Shown here in pieces: positions 29,079 through 43,354 of a stretch of 64,000 nucleotides of DNA. Each line of letters starts with the position of its first letter. Position 1 is the first letter of the stretch. This stretch comes from Luteimonas huabeiensis HB2 (GTDB lineage: Bacteria; Pseudomonadota; Gammaproteobacteria; Xanthomonadales; Xanthomonadaceae). Where the stretch lies: assembly GCF_000559025.1 (NCBI RefSeq), contig NZ_JAAN01000014.1, forward strand, positions 310,001-374,000, read 5' to 3'. The position numbers and the translations under genes were made by a program. Under the pieces are notes generated by a model that saw nothing but the letters and a program-made list of their open reading frames with translations, was not told the origin of the DNA and did no database searches.

Positions 29079-29788
29079 GGGACTCCCTGGTATTCGGTCA
29101 GGCGCAGGTCGATGCCGTCCTCGCCTTCGTCGAGCTGGAGGATGCGCACCGGCGTCGGCACGCCGTCGGCGATCCACACGATCATCTCATCGCGGCCATC
29201 CTGCACCCGTGAAACGCGCAGCGCGTTGTAGCTGAGCTCGCCGACCTCGACGATCTCCGGTTCCGGCGCCACCTGGTAGACGTGGTCGCGCGCGCGGCCG
29301 CCATCGACGAAGCGGTAGCGCAGGGTGGCGCCGGGCCGGGCGTCGCGGACGATGGCGAGGTTGATCAGCAGCGCGCTCATGTCGCCGTCCTGCAGCGGCA
29401 CCGGGTCCCGGCGCCGCTTGCTGATGTCGCCCGTCCACTGCGCGCTGCGCGCCTGCCAGTCGTAGATGCCGGTGGCGCGGCGGGTGAACACCAGCGCCTT
29501 GCGCAGCGTCTCCTGCCGCAGCGGGCGGAAATCCGCGCCCTGCACGTCGAACTCGGTGCTCTGGTCGATGTTCACCCGCGCCAGGCCGGCGAAGCCGTGG
29601 CGGCCGCGGATGCCCAGGCCGACCTTCCATTGCGCCGCGTCCAGCCGCTCCACCCGCATGGTGGCGTCGCCGGCGTGCTTGCCGCGGTACCAGGCCTCGT
29701 AGCTGGCCACGAACGGCGCCAGCTCCGCCGCGTGCGCGGCGGGCAGCAGTCCGGTGAGCAGCGCGCACAGCAGGAAGAAGGCTTTCAT
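29075..29788 (-). CDS. DUF3108 secreted protein, first copy
   Basis: 237 residues; signal peptide 1 to about 20 (cleavage after AHA). DUF3108 segments match the downstream copy: FVASYEAWYRGKHAG, GIYDWQARSAQWTGD, QDGDMSALLINLAIVRD and ILQLDEGEDGIDLRL. It lies 10 bases downstream of purN and probably shares its transcript. Tandem duplication is evident from the parallel motifs. Confidence 0.82.
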   Translation of the reverse strand: MKAFFLLCALLTGLLPAAHAAELAPFVASYEAWYRGKHAGDATMRVERLDAAQWKVGLGIRGRHGFAGLARVNIDQSTEFDVQGADFRPLRQETLRKALVFTRRATGIYDWQARSAQWTGDISKRRRDPVPLQDGDMSALLINLAIVRDARPGATLRYRFVDGGRARDHVYQVAPEPEIVEVGELSYNALRVSRVQDGRDEMIVWIADGVPTPVRILQLDEGEDGIDLRLTEYQGVP

Positions 29789-29798
29789 GAGGTCGCCA

Positions 29799-30482
29799 TC
29801 ATGCGAAGCGGTTGTTGGCTCCCAGCTGAAGCGGCGCCGGCAGCGGGCGGCCGTCGGATTCGATGCCGCCGGCGGTCAGGCGGATGCGCCCGGCGGCGAG
29901 CCGCCGTACCGTCTCCACCAGCAGCGGGTGCTCGCGCGCGAGCACCCGTGCGGCCAGCGCGGCCTCGTCGTCGCCGGGCAGCACCGGCACCGCGGCCTGG
30001 GCGATCACCGGCCCGCCGTCGAGGTCGGGGGTGACGAAGTGGACGCTGGCGCCATGGGTCGCGACGCCGGCCGCCAGCGCCTGGCGGTGGGTGCGCAAGC
30101 CCTTGAAGGCGGGCAGCAGCGAGGGGTGGATGTTGATGGTGCGCGCGCTGCGCGGGGCGACCGCCGCGGCGTCGATCAGGCGCATGTAGCCGGCGCACAC
30201 GATCAGGTCCGGGGCGAGCGCGTCCACCGCCTCGAACAGCGCCGCGTCGAAGGCCGCGCGCGAGGCGTGATCGGCGGGCGACAGCGCGCGGGCCGGGACG
30301 CCCGCGGCGCGGGCGCGGGCCAGCGCCTGCGCATCGGGGCGGTCGGACAGCACGCCGGCGATCTCGGCCGCCAGCGTACCGGTGGCGATCGCGTCCAGCA
30401 GCGCCTGCAGGTTGCTGCCGCGCCCGGAGGCGAGCACGGCGATGCGGCAGCGGCGGCCGGCGGCCGGAGGCGGGGCGGACAA
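29799..30482 (-). CDS. purN: Phosphoribosylglycinamide formyltransferase
   Basis: 227 residues from a TTG at 30482, eight bases after the purM stop. Transfers formyl from 10-formyl-THF to GAR. IAVLASGRGSNLQALLDAI near the N-terminus, catalytic Asn/His in INIHPSLLPAFKG, and the Asp in TPDLDGGPVIAQA are present. The start codon is inferred from homology, since no ATG lies between the purM stop and the domain. Confidence 0.94.
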   Translation of the reverse strand: MSAPPPAAGRRCRIAVLASGRGSNLQALLDAIATGTLAAEIAGVLSDRPDAQALARARAAGVPARALSPADHASRAAFDAALFEAVDALAPDLIVCAGYMRLIDAAAVAPRSARTINIHPSLLPAFKGLRTHRQALAAGVATHGASVHFVTPDLDGGPVIAQAAVPVLPGDDEAALAARVLAREHPLLVETVRRLAAGRIRLTAGGIESDGRPLPAPLQLGANNRFA

Positions 30483-30490
30483 GCGCGGCC

Positions 30491-31534
30491 TCAGCCGATG
30501 CGCACGCGCTCGTCGCCGGCGCAGTCGATCACTTCGCCGATCCGCCAGTGGCCCAGGCCGGCGGCGTCCAGGCCGCGTTCGGCCGCCGCCACCGAGGCCT
30601 CGGGCAGCACCAGCACGAAGCCGATGCCGCAGTTGAAGGTGCGCCACATCTCCTCGCGCGCCACCGCGCCCTCGCGTTGCAGCCAGTCGAAGACCGGCGG
30701 CGGGGTCCAGGCGCCGGCGTCGATCGCCAGCCCCAGGCCCGCGGGGATCACCCGCACGATGTTCTCGGTCAGGCCGCCGCCGGTGATGTGGGCCATGGCG
30801 TGGATCTCGGCGCCGGCCGCCTCGTCGAGCAGCGCCAGCACCGGTTTCACGTACAGCGCGGTCGGCGCCATCAGCGCGTCGATCAGGCGGGTGCCGTCCA
30901 GGTCGAGGTCGGCGGGGCGTCCGGCGCGGTCGTAGATGCGCCGGATCAGCGAGTAGCCGTTGGAGTGCGGGCCGGAGGACGCGATGCCCAGCAGCACGTC
31001 GCCCCTGCGCACGGCCGAGCCGTCGAGCAGGCGCGACTTCTCCACCGCGCCCACGGTGAACCCGGCCAGGTCGTACTCGCCGGGCGGGTACATGTCGGGC
31101 ATCTCGGCGGTCTCGCCGCCGATCAGCGCGCAGCCGGCCAGTTCGCAGCCGCGGGCGATGCCGCCGACCACGGCCGCGGCGGTGTCCACGTCGAGCTTGC
31201 CGGTGGCGAAGTAGTCGAGGAAGAACAGCGGCTCGGCGCCCTGCACCAGCACGTCGTTGACGCACATGCCGACCAGGTCGATGCCGATGGTGTCGTGGCG
31301 CCCGAGCTGCTGGGCCAGCTTCAGCTTGGTGCCCACGCCGTCGGTGCCCGAGACCAGCACCGGCTCGCGGTAGCGGCCGGACAGGTCGAACAGCGCGCCG
31401 AAACCGCCGAGCCCGCCCATCACTTCGGGCCGGAACGTCCGCCGCACCAGCGGCTTGATGCGTTCGACGAGGGCATTGCCCGCGTCGATGTCGACGCCGG
31501 CATCGCGGTAGGTGAGCGGTGTGGGGCGGGTCAC
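30491..31534 (-). CDS. purM: Phosphoribosylformylglycinamidine cyclo-ligase
   Basis: 347 residues from GTG at 31534; the product begins [19 protein letters not shown], aligned with E. coli PurM. Closes the imidazole ring to [58 protein letters not shown] and [11 protein letters not shown] are intact. First of purM-purN. The 213-base gap to the divergent DUF2066 gene is largely a repeat. Confidence 0.96.
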   Translation of the reverse strand: MTRPTPLTYRDAGVDIDAGNALVERIKPLVRRTFRPEVMGGLGGFGALFDLSGRYREPVLVSGTDGVGTKLKLAQQLGRHDTIGIDLVGMCVNDVLVQGAEPLFFLDYFATGKLDVDTAAAVVGGIARGCELAGCALIGGETAEMPDMYPPGEYDLAGFTVGAVEKSRLLDGSAVRRGDVLLGIASSGPHSNGYSLIRRIYDRAGRPADLDLDGTRLIDALMAPTALYVKPVLALLDEAAGAEIHAMAHITGGGLTENIVRVIPAGLGLAIDAGAWTPPPVFDWLQREGAVAREEMWRTFNCGIGFVLVLPEASVAAAERGLDAAGLGHWRIGEVIDCAGDERVRIG

Positions 31535-31570
31535 GGGAGCGGCCGATGGCGGGCGGGCCGCGATTCTATC

Positions 31571-31681
31571 AGGGCCAGGGGCCAGGGGCCGGGGGCCAGG
31601 GGCCAGGGAAAGGCGGGAGGCCTCGCTTTTGCTTTTCCCTGACCCCTGGCCTCCGGCCCCTGGCCCCTGGCCCCCGGCCCG
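31571..31681. repeat. Inverted heptamer arrays between purM and the DUF2066 gene
   Basis: Left arm 31571-31612 of CCAGGGG-type units ending CCAGGGAAAGGC; right arm 31632-31681 starting GCTTTTCCCTGACCCC and continuing in CTGGCCC units. Same design as 7463-7583: G-rich arm, AAAG, short loop, CTTTT, C-rich arm. It lies 37 bases from the purM start. Confidence 0.8.
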
Positions 31682-31747
31682 TGTTCGCCGCCTCACGTCG
31701 CCTTGTGGCACCATTCCGGCGTTTTCCGCATCGCGCAAGGGACGAAC

Positions 31748-32836
31748 ATGGCGTTGGCTGGTCGATGGGCGCGCTGGGCCACGGGGCTGTTGCTGGCGGG
31801 TACGCTGCTGCCCGGGCTGGTCTACGCGCAGCGCATGGAAGGCGAGACCGCGCAGGCGCAGGGCCTCTACGAGGCCGAGGTGACGGTGGGCAGCCAGGGC
31901 GAGAGCGAGCGCAACGCGGCGTTCGGGCGCGCGCTGGCGCAGGTGCTGGGCAAGGTCTCGGGCGATCGCGCCGCGGCCAGCCGCCCCGGGGTGAGCCAGG
32001 AACTGCGCCGCGCCGCGCAATACGTCGCCGGTTACGACTATCGCCAGGACGAGGGCGTCTCGGGCTCGGGCGCGCCGACCTTCCAGACCACGCTGGTGGT
32101 GCGCTTCCACCGCGAGGCGGTGGACGGCATCGCCGCGGCGCTGGGCCTGCCGGTGTGGCCGGAGCCGCGGCCCAAGCCGGTGCTGTGGCTGGCGATCGAC
32201 GATGGCTCGGGGCCGCGCCTGGTCGGCCTCAACCACAACAACGTCGCGCGGCCGGTGCTGCAGCGCGCACTGCAGCGCGGCTACCGGCTCGGCCTGCCGC
32301 GCGGCAGCGCCGCCGAGCAGGCCGCCGTGGGCGCGATCTGGCGCGGCGACGCCGCCGCGATCGCCCGCCTGTCGGCCCAGTACCAGCCGCCGATGCAGCT
32401 CATCGGCAAGCTGCAGCGCGCGGGCTCGGGCTGGCGCGCGGACTGGACCTTCGTCGACAACGGTCGCGTGCTGTCGCAATGGACCAGCGAGGAGGCCGAT
32501 GCGCGCCAGGCGATGAGCGCGGGCGCCGATGGCGCCGCCGATGCGCTGGTCAAGCGCTATGCGCGCGTCGCGCCGGTCGGCGCGCCCGGCGACTACCGGG
32601 TGGTGTTCGCCGGCATCGGCAGCAGCGATGATTTCATCCGCCTGTCCTCGACGCTGCAGGGCATGGCGGTGGTGCGGCGGATCGCGCCGGTGCGCGCCAC
32701 CGCCGACGCGCTGGAGTACGAGCTGGAGCTGGTGACCGGCCTGCCGGGCTTCCGCCGGCTGCTCGACGACGACGTGCTGGTCGAGGTCGAGGGCCTCGTC
32801 GATACCGGCACGCCCGTGTTCCGGATGGTCAGGTAG
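31748..32836 (+). CDS. DUF2066 periplasmic protein
   Basis: 362 residues; signal peptide about 1-26 (cleavage after VYA). The DUF2066 pattern is present: [31 protein letters not shown], then SAAEQAAV and a C-terminal [16 protein letters not shown]. Function unknown. AAGGG before the ATG at 31748 supports this start. It is first of a plus-strand row with the PerM-like gene (eight-base gap) and hda, an order seen in related genomes. Confidence 0.82.
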   Translation: MALAGRWARWATGLLLAGTLLPGLVYAQRMEGETAQAQGLYEAEVTVGSQGESERNAAFGRALAQVLGKVSGDRAAASRPGVSQELRRAAQYVAGYDYRQDEGVSGSGAPTFQTTLVVRFHREAVDGIAAALGLPVWPEPRPKPVLWLAIDDGSGPRLVGLNHNNVARPVLQRALQRGYRLGLPRGSAAEQAAVGAIWRGDAAAIARLSAQYQPPMQLIGKLQRAGSGWRADWTFVDNGRVLSQWTSEEADARQAMSAGADGAADALVKRYARVAPVGAPGDYRVVFAGIGSSDDFIRLSSTLQGMAVVRRIAPVRATADALEYELELVTGLPGFRRLLDDDVLVEVEGLVDTGTPVFRMVR

Positions 32837-32844
32837 GCACCCCC

Positions 32845-34011
32845 ATGAACGAGACGGCGGACGAGGCGATCGCGACCTTCCTGAAGCGGCTGCAGTGGGG
32901 GCTGCTGTTCTTCGCGGTGCTGTGGATCATCGGCGCCCTGGGCCCGATCCTCACCCCGTTCGTGCTGGCCGCGCTGCTGGGCTGGCTCGGCGATCCGCTG
33001 GTCGATCGCCTGGAGCGCACCGGCCGCTCGCGGCCGGTCGCGGTCTCGCTGGTGTTCCTCTTCATGGTGCTGCTGGTGGTCCTGGTGGTGCTGCTGCTGG
33101 TGCCGATGATCGAGCGCCAGGTCCGCACCCTGATCGACAGCCTGCCGGCCTACCGCGACTGGATCATGCAGACCGCGATCCCGTGGGTGGAGGGTCGCTT
33201 CGGGATCGAGGTGTCGGAATGGCTGGATCCGCAGCGCCTGATCGAGCTGGTGCGTGGGCACTGGCAGCAGGCCGGCGGCGCGGCGGCGACGTTCTTCTCC
33301 TACGTCTCGCGCTCCGGGTTCGCGGTGATCGCGTTCGTGATCAACCTGGTGCTGCTGCCGATCCTGACCTTCTACTTCCTGCGCGACTGGGACGTGCTGG
33401 TGGAGCGCGTGGCGCAGCTGATCCCGCGCAAGCACCTGGCCACGGTGACCCGGCTGGCGAAGGAATCCGACGAGTCGCTGGGCGGCTTCCTGCGCGGGCA
33501 GTTCCTGGTGATGCTCGGGCAGGGCGCGTTCTACGCCGTGGGCCTGCAGCTGGTCGGCCTGCGGCTGGGCGTGCTGGTGGGCCTGGTGGCCGGCCTGATC
33601 AGCTTCGTGCCCTACCTGGGCGCGACGGTGGGCGCGATCCTGATGCTGCTGGCCGCGCTGGTGCAGGAGCAGGGCTTCAACTGGCAGTTGCTGATCCTGG
33701 GCAGCGTGGTGTTCACCGCCGGCCAGCTGCTGGAGAGCTACGTGCTCACCCCGCGCCTGGTCGGCGACCGTATCGGCCTGCACCCGGTGGCGGTGATCTT
33801 CGCGGTCATGGCCGGCGGCCAGCTGTTCGGCTTCGTCGGCATGCTGATCGCGCTGCCGGTGGCGGCGGTGGCCAACGTGCTGCTGCGCTTCCTGCACGAG
33901 CGCTACCAGGCCAGCCGGCTCTACGCCGGCGAGCCGAGCAGCCTGGTGGTGAGCGAGCGCGCATCCCCCGTCGTGCCCGATGCGCCCGCGAAGGGCCAGG
34001 GCGACGCCTGA
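32845..34011 (+). CDS. AI-2E family transporter (PerM-like permease)
   Basis: 388 residues with about eight membrane helices: two close N-terminal ones, one around 60-90 rich in Val/Leu, a cytoplasmic middle region, and the C-terminal set containing [18 protein letters not shown] and [35 protein letters not shown], both typical of the family. The substrate cannot be read from sequence. It precedes hda with a 14-base gap. Confidence 0.88.
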   Translation: MNETADEAIATFLKRLQWGLLFFAVLWIIGALGPILTPFVLAALLGWLGDPLVDRLERTGRSRPVAVSLVFLFMVLLVVLVVLLLVPMIERQVRTLIDSLPAYRDWIMQTAIPWVEGRFGIEVSEWLDPQRLIELVRGHWQQAGGAAATFFSYVSRSGFAVIAFVINLVLLPILTFYFLRDWDVLVERVAQLIPRKHLATVTRLAKESDESLGGFLRGQFLVMLGQGAFYAVGLQLVGLRLGVLVGLVAGLISFVPYLGATVGAILMLLAALVQEQGFNWQLLILGSVVFTAGQLLESYVLTPRLVGDRIGLHPVAVIFAVMAGGQLFGFVGMLIALPVAAVANVLLRFLHERYQASRLYAGEPSSLVVSERASPVVPDAPAKGQGDA

Positions 34012-34734
34012 GCCCGCGCGACGCCGTGACCGATCCCGCACTCTCCGGCGCTGCGGCGCAGCTGCCGCTGGCGCTGCGCTACCCGCCCGACCAGCGCTTC
34101 GAGACCTTCGTCGGCGCGCCGCCGGGCACGCTCGAACAGGTGCGCGCGCTGGCCGCGGGCGCGGGCGCCGGCTGGCTGCTGCTGCAGGGGCCGGCCGGCG
34201 CGGGCAAGACCCACCTCGCGCTGGCCGCCTGCGCGCATGCCGAGGCGCAGGGGCGCCGCAGCGCCTTCCTGCCCTTGGCCAGCGCCGCCGGCCGTCTCGC
34301 CGACGCGCTCGCCGCGCTGCACGAGCTGGATCTCATCGCGCTCGACGGGCTGGAGGCGATCGCGGGCGATCGCGAGGACGAGGTGGCGCTGTTCCACTTC
34401 CACAACCGTGCCCGCGACGCCGGGCGCGACGTGCTCTACACCGCGCGCGAGCCGGTCGCGGTACTGGGTGTCGGCCTGCCCGACCTGCGCTCGCGGCTGG
34501 CCGCCTGCGCCCAGCTCGCGCTGGCGCCGCTGGACGACGCCGGCCGCCGCGAGCTGCTGCGCGTACGCGCGCAGCGCCGCGGCCTGGCGCTGGAGGACGC
34601 CGCCATCGACTGGCTGCTGCGCCGGGTGGATCGCGACATCGCCGGCCTGACCGGGCTGCTCGATCGCCTCGATCGCGCCTCGCTCGCCGCCCAGCGCCGG
34701 CTCACCGTGCCCTTCCTGCGGCAGGTGCTGGGGG

Positions 34735-37405
<2,671 letters not shown>

Positions 37406-37425
37406 GCGATCGCCCCGACGCCGTT

Positions 37426-37444
37426 CCGGCGCGGCCCGCGCCGG
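37426..37444. terminator. Stem-loop between convergent xanB and the small membrane gene
   Basis: Eight-bp perfect stem CCGGCGCG / CGCGCCGG with a GCC loop, 21 bases after the xanB stop and 14 bases past the opposite gene. It could serve both strands. There is no T run. Confidence 0.4.
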
Positions 37445-37457
37445 CCGCGCGCTGCGC

Positions 37458-37724
37458 CTACCGGCCCGGCCGCAGCAGCTGCAGCACGCCCAGGATCGCG
37501 ATCGCGCCGAGCAGCGCGCCGAGGAAGCCCGCCGCCTGGCCGGGCGCGTACCAGCCGAACTGCTGCCCGGCCCAGGTGCCGAGCAGGGCGCCGCCGATGC
37601 CGAGCAGGGCGGTCAGGATCACGCCCAGGCGCCGGCGCCCCGGCGTGAGGAAGCGCGCCAGCACGCCGACCACCAGCCCGACCAGGGCGATATAGAGCCA
37701 GTTGCTGCTGCCGAACGGTGCCAT
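37458..37724 (-). CDS. GlsB/YeaQ/YmgE family small membrane protein
   Basis: 88 residues with three hydrophobic segments and the glycine-zipper pattern of the transglycosylase-associated family (GLVVGVLARFLTPG, then LGIGGALLGTWAGQQ and GFLGALLGAIAILGVLQLL). Inner-membrane protein, often stress-induced; no enzymatic role is proven. Single gene, convergent with xanB. Confidence 0.85.
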   Translation of the reverse strand: MAPFGSSNWLYIALVGLVVGVLARFLTPGRRRLGVILTALLGIGGALLGTWAGQQFGWYAPGQAAGFLGALLGAIAILGVLQLLRPGR

Positions 37725-37844
37725 GCGCTGCGATCCGGGGTGTCGTCGGGGAAGAACGGCAGGATAGCCGCGCCGGCGCCGCGCGCAAGCATCGACGGCG
37801 CGTCGGTCGCGCGCCCGCGCGGGGCGTGCGACCGCGGGCGGGCC

Positions 37845-39338
<1,494 letters not shown>

Positions 39339-39606
39339 GGCGACTCCTGGCGCTGGGAAAGGCGGCCATTCTAGGCCTTCGCGCCGGCCAGCCCCAGGCC
39401 GGCGCCCGCGCGCCCGGCCGCGGCGCGCTGCGCACGCGCGATGAGCGGCGGTGCGCGAGTTCGGAAAAATCCTACGCGCGGACGCGGCAATGCCTGCCGG
39501 CGCGCGGGAAATCGGGCGATAGGTCCCGCCCGGTCCGGCCGGGATACTGACCACACCGGCATCCCCGCCGGGCAGGAAGTCCACCCCATCTCATGGAGAG
39601 ACCCAG

Positions 39607-39945
39607 ATGAAGATCCTCAACAAGTTCGCCGTCGCCTCGCTGCTGTCGATGCTGCTCGCCGGAGCGGCCTGGGCCAACGAGAAGGTCAACATCAACACCG
39701 CCGACGCCGCCACCCTCGACCGGGTCCTGGTCAACATCGGGCCGGCCAAGGCGGAGGCCATCATCGCCCACCGGCGCGAGCACGGCGCGTTCCGCAGCAT
39801 CGAGCAGCTGGCCATGGTCAAGGGCGTCGGCTTGCGCACCGTCGAGCTCAACCGCGACCGCATCGAGCTCGGCTCGGCGCCGACGCGGACGCCCGTCGCG
39901 CGCCCCGCCGGCGCCGCCGCCGGGCCGGCGACCCTGCAGCGCTGA
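39607..39945 (+). CDS. ComEA-like secreted helix-hairpin-helix protein
   Basis: 112 residues; signal peptide 1-23 (AWA before Asn24). Two helix-hairpin-helix motifs follow: NINTADAATLDRVLVNIGPAKAEAIIAHR and IEQLAMVKGVGLRTVELNR, then a Pro/Ala-rich tail. Such proteins bind DNA in the periplasm and support uptake during transformation, working with type IV pili (pilT and pilU are at 6416-8725). Strong terminator downstream. Confidence 0.85.
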   Translation: MKILNKFAVASLLSMLLAGAAWANEKVNINTADAATLDRVLVNIGPAKAEAIIAHRREHGAFRSIEQLAMVKGVGLRTVELNRDRIELGSAPTRTPVARPAGAAAGPATLQR

Positions 39946-40040
39946 ACCCGGCCTCCGGCGCCGCGCACGGAAGCGCGCGCCGGCCGGGGCAGGGACGCAC
40001 CGGCATCGATCGGCAGGACGCCGCCGACAGGGAGGTCATC

Positions 40041-40083
40041 CGCCGCCCGCCCGTGCAGGACGCGCGGGCGGGCGGCGACTTTT
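40041..40083 (+). terminator. Intrinsic terminator after the ComEA-like gene
   Basis: Thirteen-bp perfect stem (40041-40053 with 40065-40077), 11-base loop, then AC and TTTT at 40080-40083. The clearest rho-independent terminator in the window. Confidence 0.8.
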
Positions 40084-40124
40084 CCCGGGGGCCGCGTTGC
40101 ATCCGCTGCGCGAAGCGGCTCCGC

Positions 40125-40130
40125 TAGACT
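40125..40130 (+). promoter_or_regulatory. -10 element of the HutD gene, predicted leaderless
   Basis: TAGACT ends exactly six bases before the ATG at 40137, the same spacing as for yqgE, sspB and pdxH. No ribosome-binding motif is present. Confidence 0.45.
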
Positions 40131-40136
40131 GGCCGC

Positions 40137-40715
40137 ATGGTCGCCAGCCGCGTCGTTACCGCCCATGAGTACGCCCGCGTGCGCTGGCGCAACGGCGCGG
40201 GCTGGACGCGCGAGATCGGCGCCTGGCCCGCTTCGCAGGACTGGGTCTGGCGGCTGTCGATCGCCGAGATCGAACGTGCCGCTCCCTATTCGCCGTACCC
40301 CGGGGTCATGCGCCAGCAATGGCTGTTGCACGGCGAGGGCCTGACGCTGGCCTGGCCCGACGGTGCGCATGCACGGCTCGTACCGCCCTGCGGCAGCGTG
40401 CGCTTCGACGGCGGCCGCCCGCCGGTGGCCGAGCCCGACGGCCGGGTGGCGGCGTTCAACCTGATGTGGCGCCCGGAGGCGGTCGAGGTCGAGGCCCGGC
40501 ACCGTCCGCTGGTCGGCGCGATGGTGTGCTTTCCCGGTGCGGGCGAAACCTGGGCGCTGCACCTGCTGGCCGGCCGCGCGGTCTTCGCCGCGGATGCCGG
40601 GCTGCCGCCGCTGGAGGCCGGGGACACGGCGCTGCTGGCCTCGCCGGTGCGCCGGCGCGTCCTGCTGGAAGGCCAGGGCGAGCTGCTGGCGATCTCGGTG
40701 CGCGACCGCGCCTGA
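40137..40715 (+). CDS. HutD/Ves family protein
   Basis: 192 residues, bicupin fold of the HutD/Ves family: RWRNGAGWTREIGAWP near the N-terminus, WRLSIAEIERAAPYSPYPGVMRQQWLLHG, and FNLMWRP in the middle. Some members sit in histidine-utilisation operons; no hut genes are nearby here, so the role is open. Convergent with the TonB receptor gene. Confidence 0.82.
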   Translation: MVASRVVTAHEYARVRWRNGAGWTREIGAWPASQDWVWRLSIAEIERAAPYSPYPGVMRQQWLLHGEGLTLAWPDGAHARLVPPCGSVRFDGGRPPVAEPDGRVAAFNLMWRPEAVEVEARHRPLVGAMVCFPGAGETWALHLLAGRAVFAADAGLPPLEAGDTALLASPVRRRVLLEGQGELLAISVRDRA

Positions 40716-40744
40716 GCGCCGTCGCCGTGCCGGGGCGCCGGGCG

Positions 40745-40763
40745 CCGGGCGATTCCCGCCCGG
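40745..40763. terminator. Stem-loop between convergent HutD and receptor genes
   Basis: Seven-bp stem CCGGGCG / CGCCCGG with an ATTCC loop in the 93-base convergent gap. Weak evidence for a terminator; no T run. Confidence 0.3.
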
Positions 40764-40808
40764 GCCGACCGGGGCGCGGGTGCGGCCGTGCCGCCCCGCG
40801 CCGTCCGC

Positions 40809-43229
40809 TCAGAAGCGGTAGTTCGCCGATATCCAGAAGCTGCGGCGCTGGTCCTTGATGAGGTACTCGTCCACGCAGAGGTAGCTGTCCTGCGTATCCG
40901 CCAGCGTGCAGGTCTGGGAGATGAAGTCCTTGTCGAACAGGTTGTTCACCCGCGCGTTGAGGCCGAAGGCGTCGTTGATCCGCCAGGAGGCGCCGAGGTG
41001 GAACACGGTGTAGTCGCCGTAGTAGAGCTCGCGGTCGGTGGCGGCGTCGTAGTCGCGGTAGCGGTCGTAGCGGGCCTCGGCGATCAGCGACAGGTCGATC
41101 GAGGGGGTCGCGGCCCACTGCAGGGTCGCATTGGCGATGTGCTCGGCCGGGTTGCCGGTGATCGGCCGGCCTTCCTGGGCGCCGCTCTTCTGCTCGGACT
41201 GGGTCCAGGTGTAGTTGCCGCGCAGGGAGAAGCCGGCCGCGAGGTCGGCATGGGCCGCCAGTTCGACGCCGCGGGTCTCGGCGCGGTCGATGTTGATGCG
41301 CTGGCTGAAGGTGGTGTAGCCCAGCGCCGCCCAGCCCGGGCCGATGTCGACGCAGTAGCCGCCGCCGGCGGGGGCGACCTCGCAGTTGGGGAAGTTGTCG
41401 CCGGTGGCGATCTTGTCCTTGAAGCGGTTGTAGAACGCGGTGGCGTTGAAGCCCCATGCGTCGTCCTCGTAATAGGCGGCGATCTCGAAGTTGGTGCTGG
41501 TCTCGGGCTGCAGGTCGGGCGTGCCGACCATCGGCGAGACGCCCTGGCCGCCGAAGCCGGTGATCCCCGGGAACAGGTAGTTCGGCTTGGGCGCCTTGTA
41601 GCCGGTGCTCACGCCGCCCTTCAGCGTCCAGGCGTCGGAGGCGTCCCAGACCAGGTAGGCGCGCGGGCTGACGTGGCTGCCGAAGATGTTGTGGTGGTCG
41701 TAGCGCACGCCGAGGGTGGCGGTCAGGGTGTCGGTGAAGCCCCAGTTGTCCTCGGCGAACACCGCCCACTGCTTGTGGGTCTGCTTGGTGCCCGGGCGGA
41801 ACCCGGCGCCGTCCATGCCGAACACGCCGTCCTCCATGTCGGTGTCGTTGTACTGGCCGCCGACGGTGACCAGGTGCTCGCCGAACTGCATCTCCAGCAT
41901 GGAGTCGAGGATGACGCCCTCGAGTTCCAGGGTGCGCAGCTGGCGCGGCAGGAAGGCCTGGAGCCGGGCCAGTTCGTCGGCGGTGAGGCCGCTGGACTCG
42001 ATCCCGGCCAGGCCGGTGCCGTTGTCGCAGTAGGCGGGCAGGCCGCGGCGTGCGCAGACGTCGTTCCACAGCGTCTGCAGCTGGTCGCGCTCGTCCACCG
42101 TCAGCGGCAGCGAGCGACCGAGGTTGCTGGTCTTGTGGTGCATCAGGCTGGTGGTGCTGGTGCCGAAGTCCCAGCGGCCGATGTGGGTCAGCGCGAGCTG
42201 GTCGCGCTCGTAGCGCTGGTAGGCGGTGTAGCCGACGCGCGGCTGCACTACGCGGCGGCGTACCGTGCCGTTACCGCCGGGGGCGGGAACGGTCGCGTTG
42301 CCGCTGCGCCACAGGCTCTCGATGCTGTCGAGGGTGCCGGTCTGGCCCTGGGAGTTGTCGTACTTCAGCCGCGCGATGTCGTAATCGAGGATGAGGTCGT
42401 GGTCGTCGTTGGGCGTGAAGGACAACCGCACGCCGGCGTTCCAGTTGGTCGCGCCGACCCGCTTGCCGCCGCCGCCGAAGCCGAGCGTGCGCTCCCACAT
42501 CGTGCCGTCGGGCAGGGGCAGCGGGTCCCATTCGGGCATCGACTCGTCGCGGTCGTACCAGCTGCCGCGCACGGCCAGGCCGAGGCGGTCGGCCACCAGC
42601 GGGCCGCCCACGTAGAGGTCGGTCTTGCGGTCGTCGCCGAAGTCGTCGTCCTGCTGGAAGGTGAAGGCCTGGGTGACCGCGCCGTGCCAGCGGTCGCCGA
42701 CCTTGCGGGTGATGATGTTGACCACGCCGCCCATCGCATCGGAGCCGTACAGGGTGGACATCGGGCCGCGCACCACCTCGATGCGCTCGATCGCCTCCAG
42801 CGGCGGCACGAACGAGAACTGGCCGCCGCCGAAGTTGTTGGGGTACAGGTCGCCCACGTTGCTTTGCCGGCGGCCGTCGATCAGCACCAGCGTGTACTCG
42901 GAGCCGAGGCCGCGCATGCTGATCGTGGCCTCGCCGTTCTTGTCCGTGCTCTCCATGCCCACGTCGATGCCCTCGATGTCGCGCAGGGCGTCGATGAGGT
43001 TGGCGTAGGGCCGCCGGGCCAGCTCGTCGCGGGTCACCAGGGTGATGCTGGCCGGCGCGTCGGTGAGCTTCTGCTCGAAGCCGGCCGCGGTCACCACCAC
43101 GGCATCGAGGTCGGTGGCCTGCGATGCGGTGCGGGTCTGCGCGAAGGCCGGCGCGACGGCGGCCAGCGCGAGCGAGGCGGCGAGGATGGAGCGGTGCGGG
43201 TAGGCACGATGCGGCGGGCGTTTCGTCAT
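40809..43229 (-). CDS. TonB-dependent outer-membrane receptor (siderophore/iron type)
   Basis: 806 residues. Signal peptide 1-30 (AFA before Gln31). TonB box about 41-48 (DAVVVTAAG). Plug domain to about 170 with SMRGLGSEYTLVLIDGRRQ, IERIEVVRGPMSTLYGSDAMGGVVNIIT; then a 22-strand barrel ending in aromatic NYRF for outer-membrane insertion. Closest in style to FepA/BfeA/CirA-type receptors with cysteine pairs (CARRGLPAYC, CEVAPAGGGYC). A Fur box overlies its promoter, supporting an iron ligand. ATG at 43229 chosen for the signal peptide. Confidence 0.93.
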   Translation of the reverse strand: MTKRPPHRAYPHRSILAASLALAAVAPAFAQTRTASQATDLDAVVVTAAGFEQKLTDAPASITLVTRDELARRPYANLIDALRDIEGIDVGMESTDKNGEATISMRGLGSEYTLVLIDGRRQSNVGDLYPNNFGGGQFSFVPPLEAIERIEVVRGPMSTLYGSDAMGGVVNIITRKVGDRWHGAVTQAFTFQQDDDFGDDRKTDLYVGGPLVADRLGLAVRGSWYDRDESMPEWDPLPLPDGTMWERTLGFGGGGKRVGATNWNAGVRLSFTPNDDHDLILDYDIARLKYDNSQGQTGTLDSIESLWRSGNATVPAPGGNGTVRRRVVQPRVGYTAYQRYERDQLALTHIGRWDFGTSTTSLMHHKTSNLGRSLPLTVDERDQLQTLWNDVCARRGLPAYCDNGTGLAGIESSGLTADELARLQAFLPRQLRTLELEGVILDSMLEMQFGEHLVTVGGQYNDTDMEDGVFGMDGAGFRPGTKQTHKQWAVFAEDNWGFTDTLTATLGVRYDHHNIFGSHVSPRAYLVWDASDAWTLKGGVSTGYKAPKPNYLFPGITGFGGQGVSPMVGTPDLQPETSTNFEIAAYYEDDAWGFNATAFYNRFKDKIATGDNFPNCEVAPAGGGYCVDIGPGWAALGYTTFSQRINIDRAETRGVELAAHADLAAGFSLRGNYTWTQSEQKSGAQEGRPITGNPAEHIANATLQWAATPSIDLSLIAEARYDRYRDYDAATDRELYYGDYTVFHLGASWRINDAFGLNARVNNLFDKDFISQTCTLADTQDSYLCVDEYLIKDQRRSFWISANYRF

Positions 43230-43354
43230 CACTGGACTCCGGCAGAAGTACGGGCACGGGGCACCGCGTCGTCGTCGCGCGACGTGGCTCGGGTGAAGCG
43301 GGGGCCCCGGGGTGGATCGGGTGCGGTCGGATACCGACGCGCATCGAGATCGCA

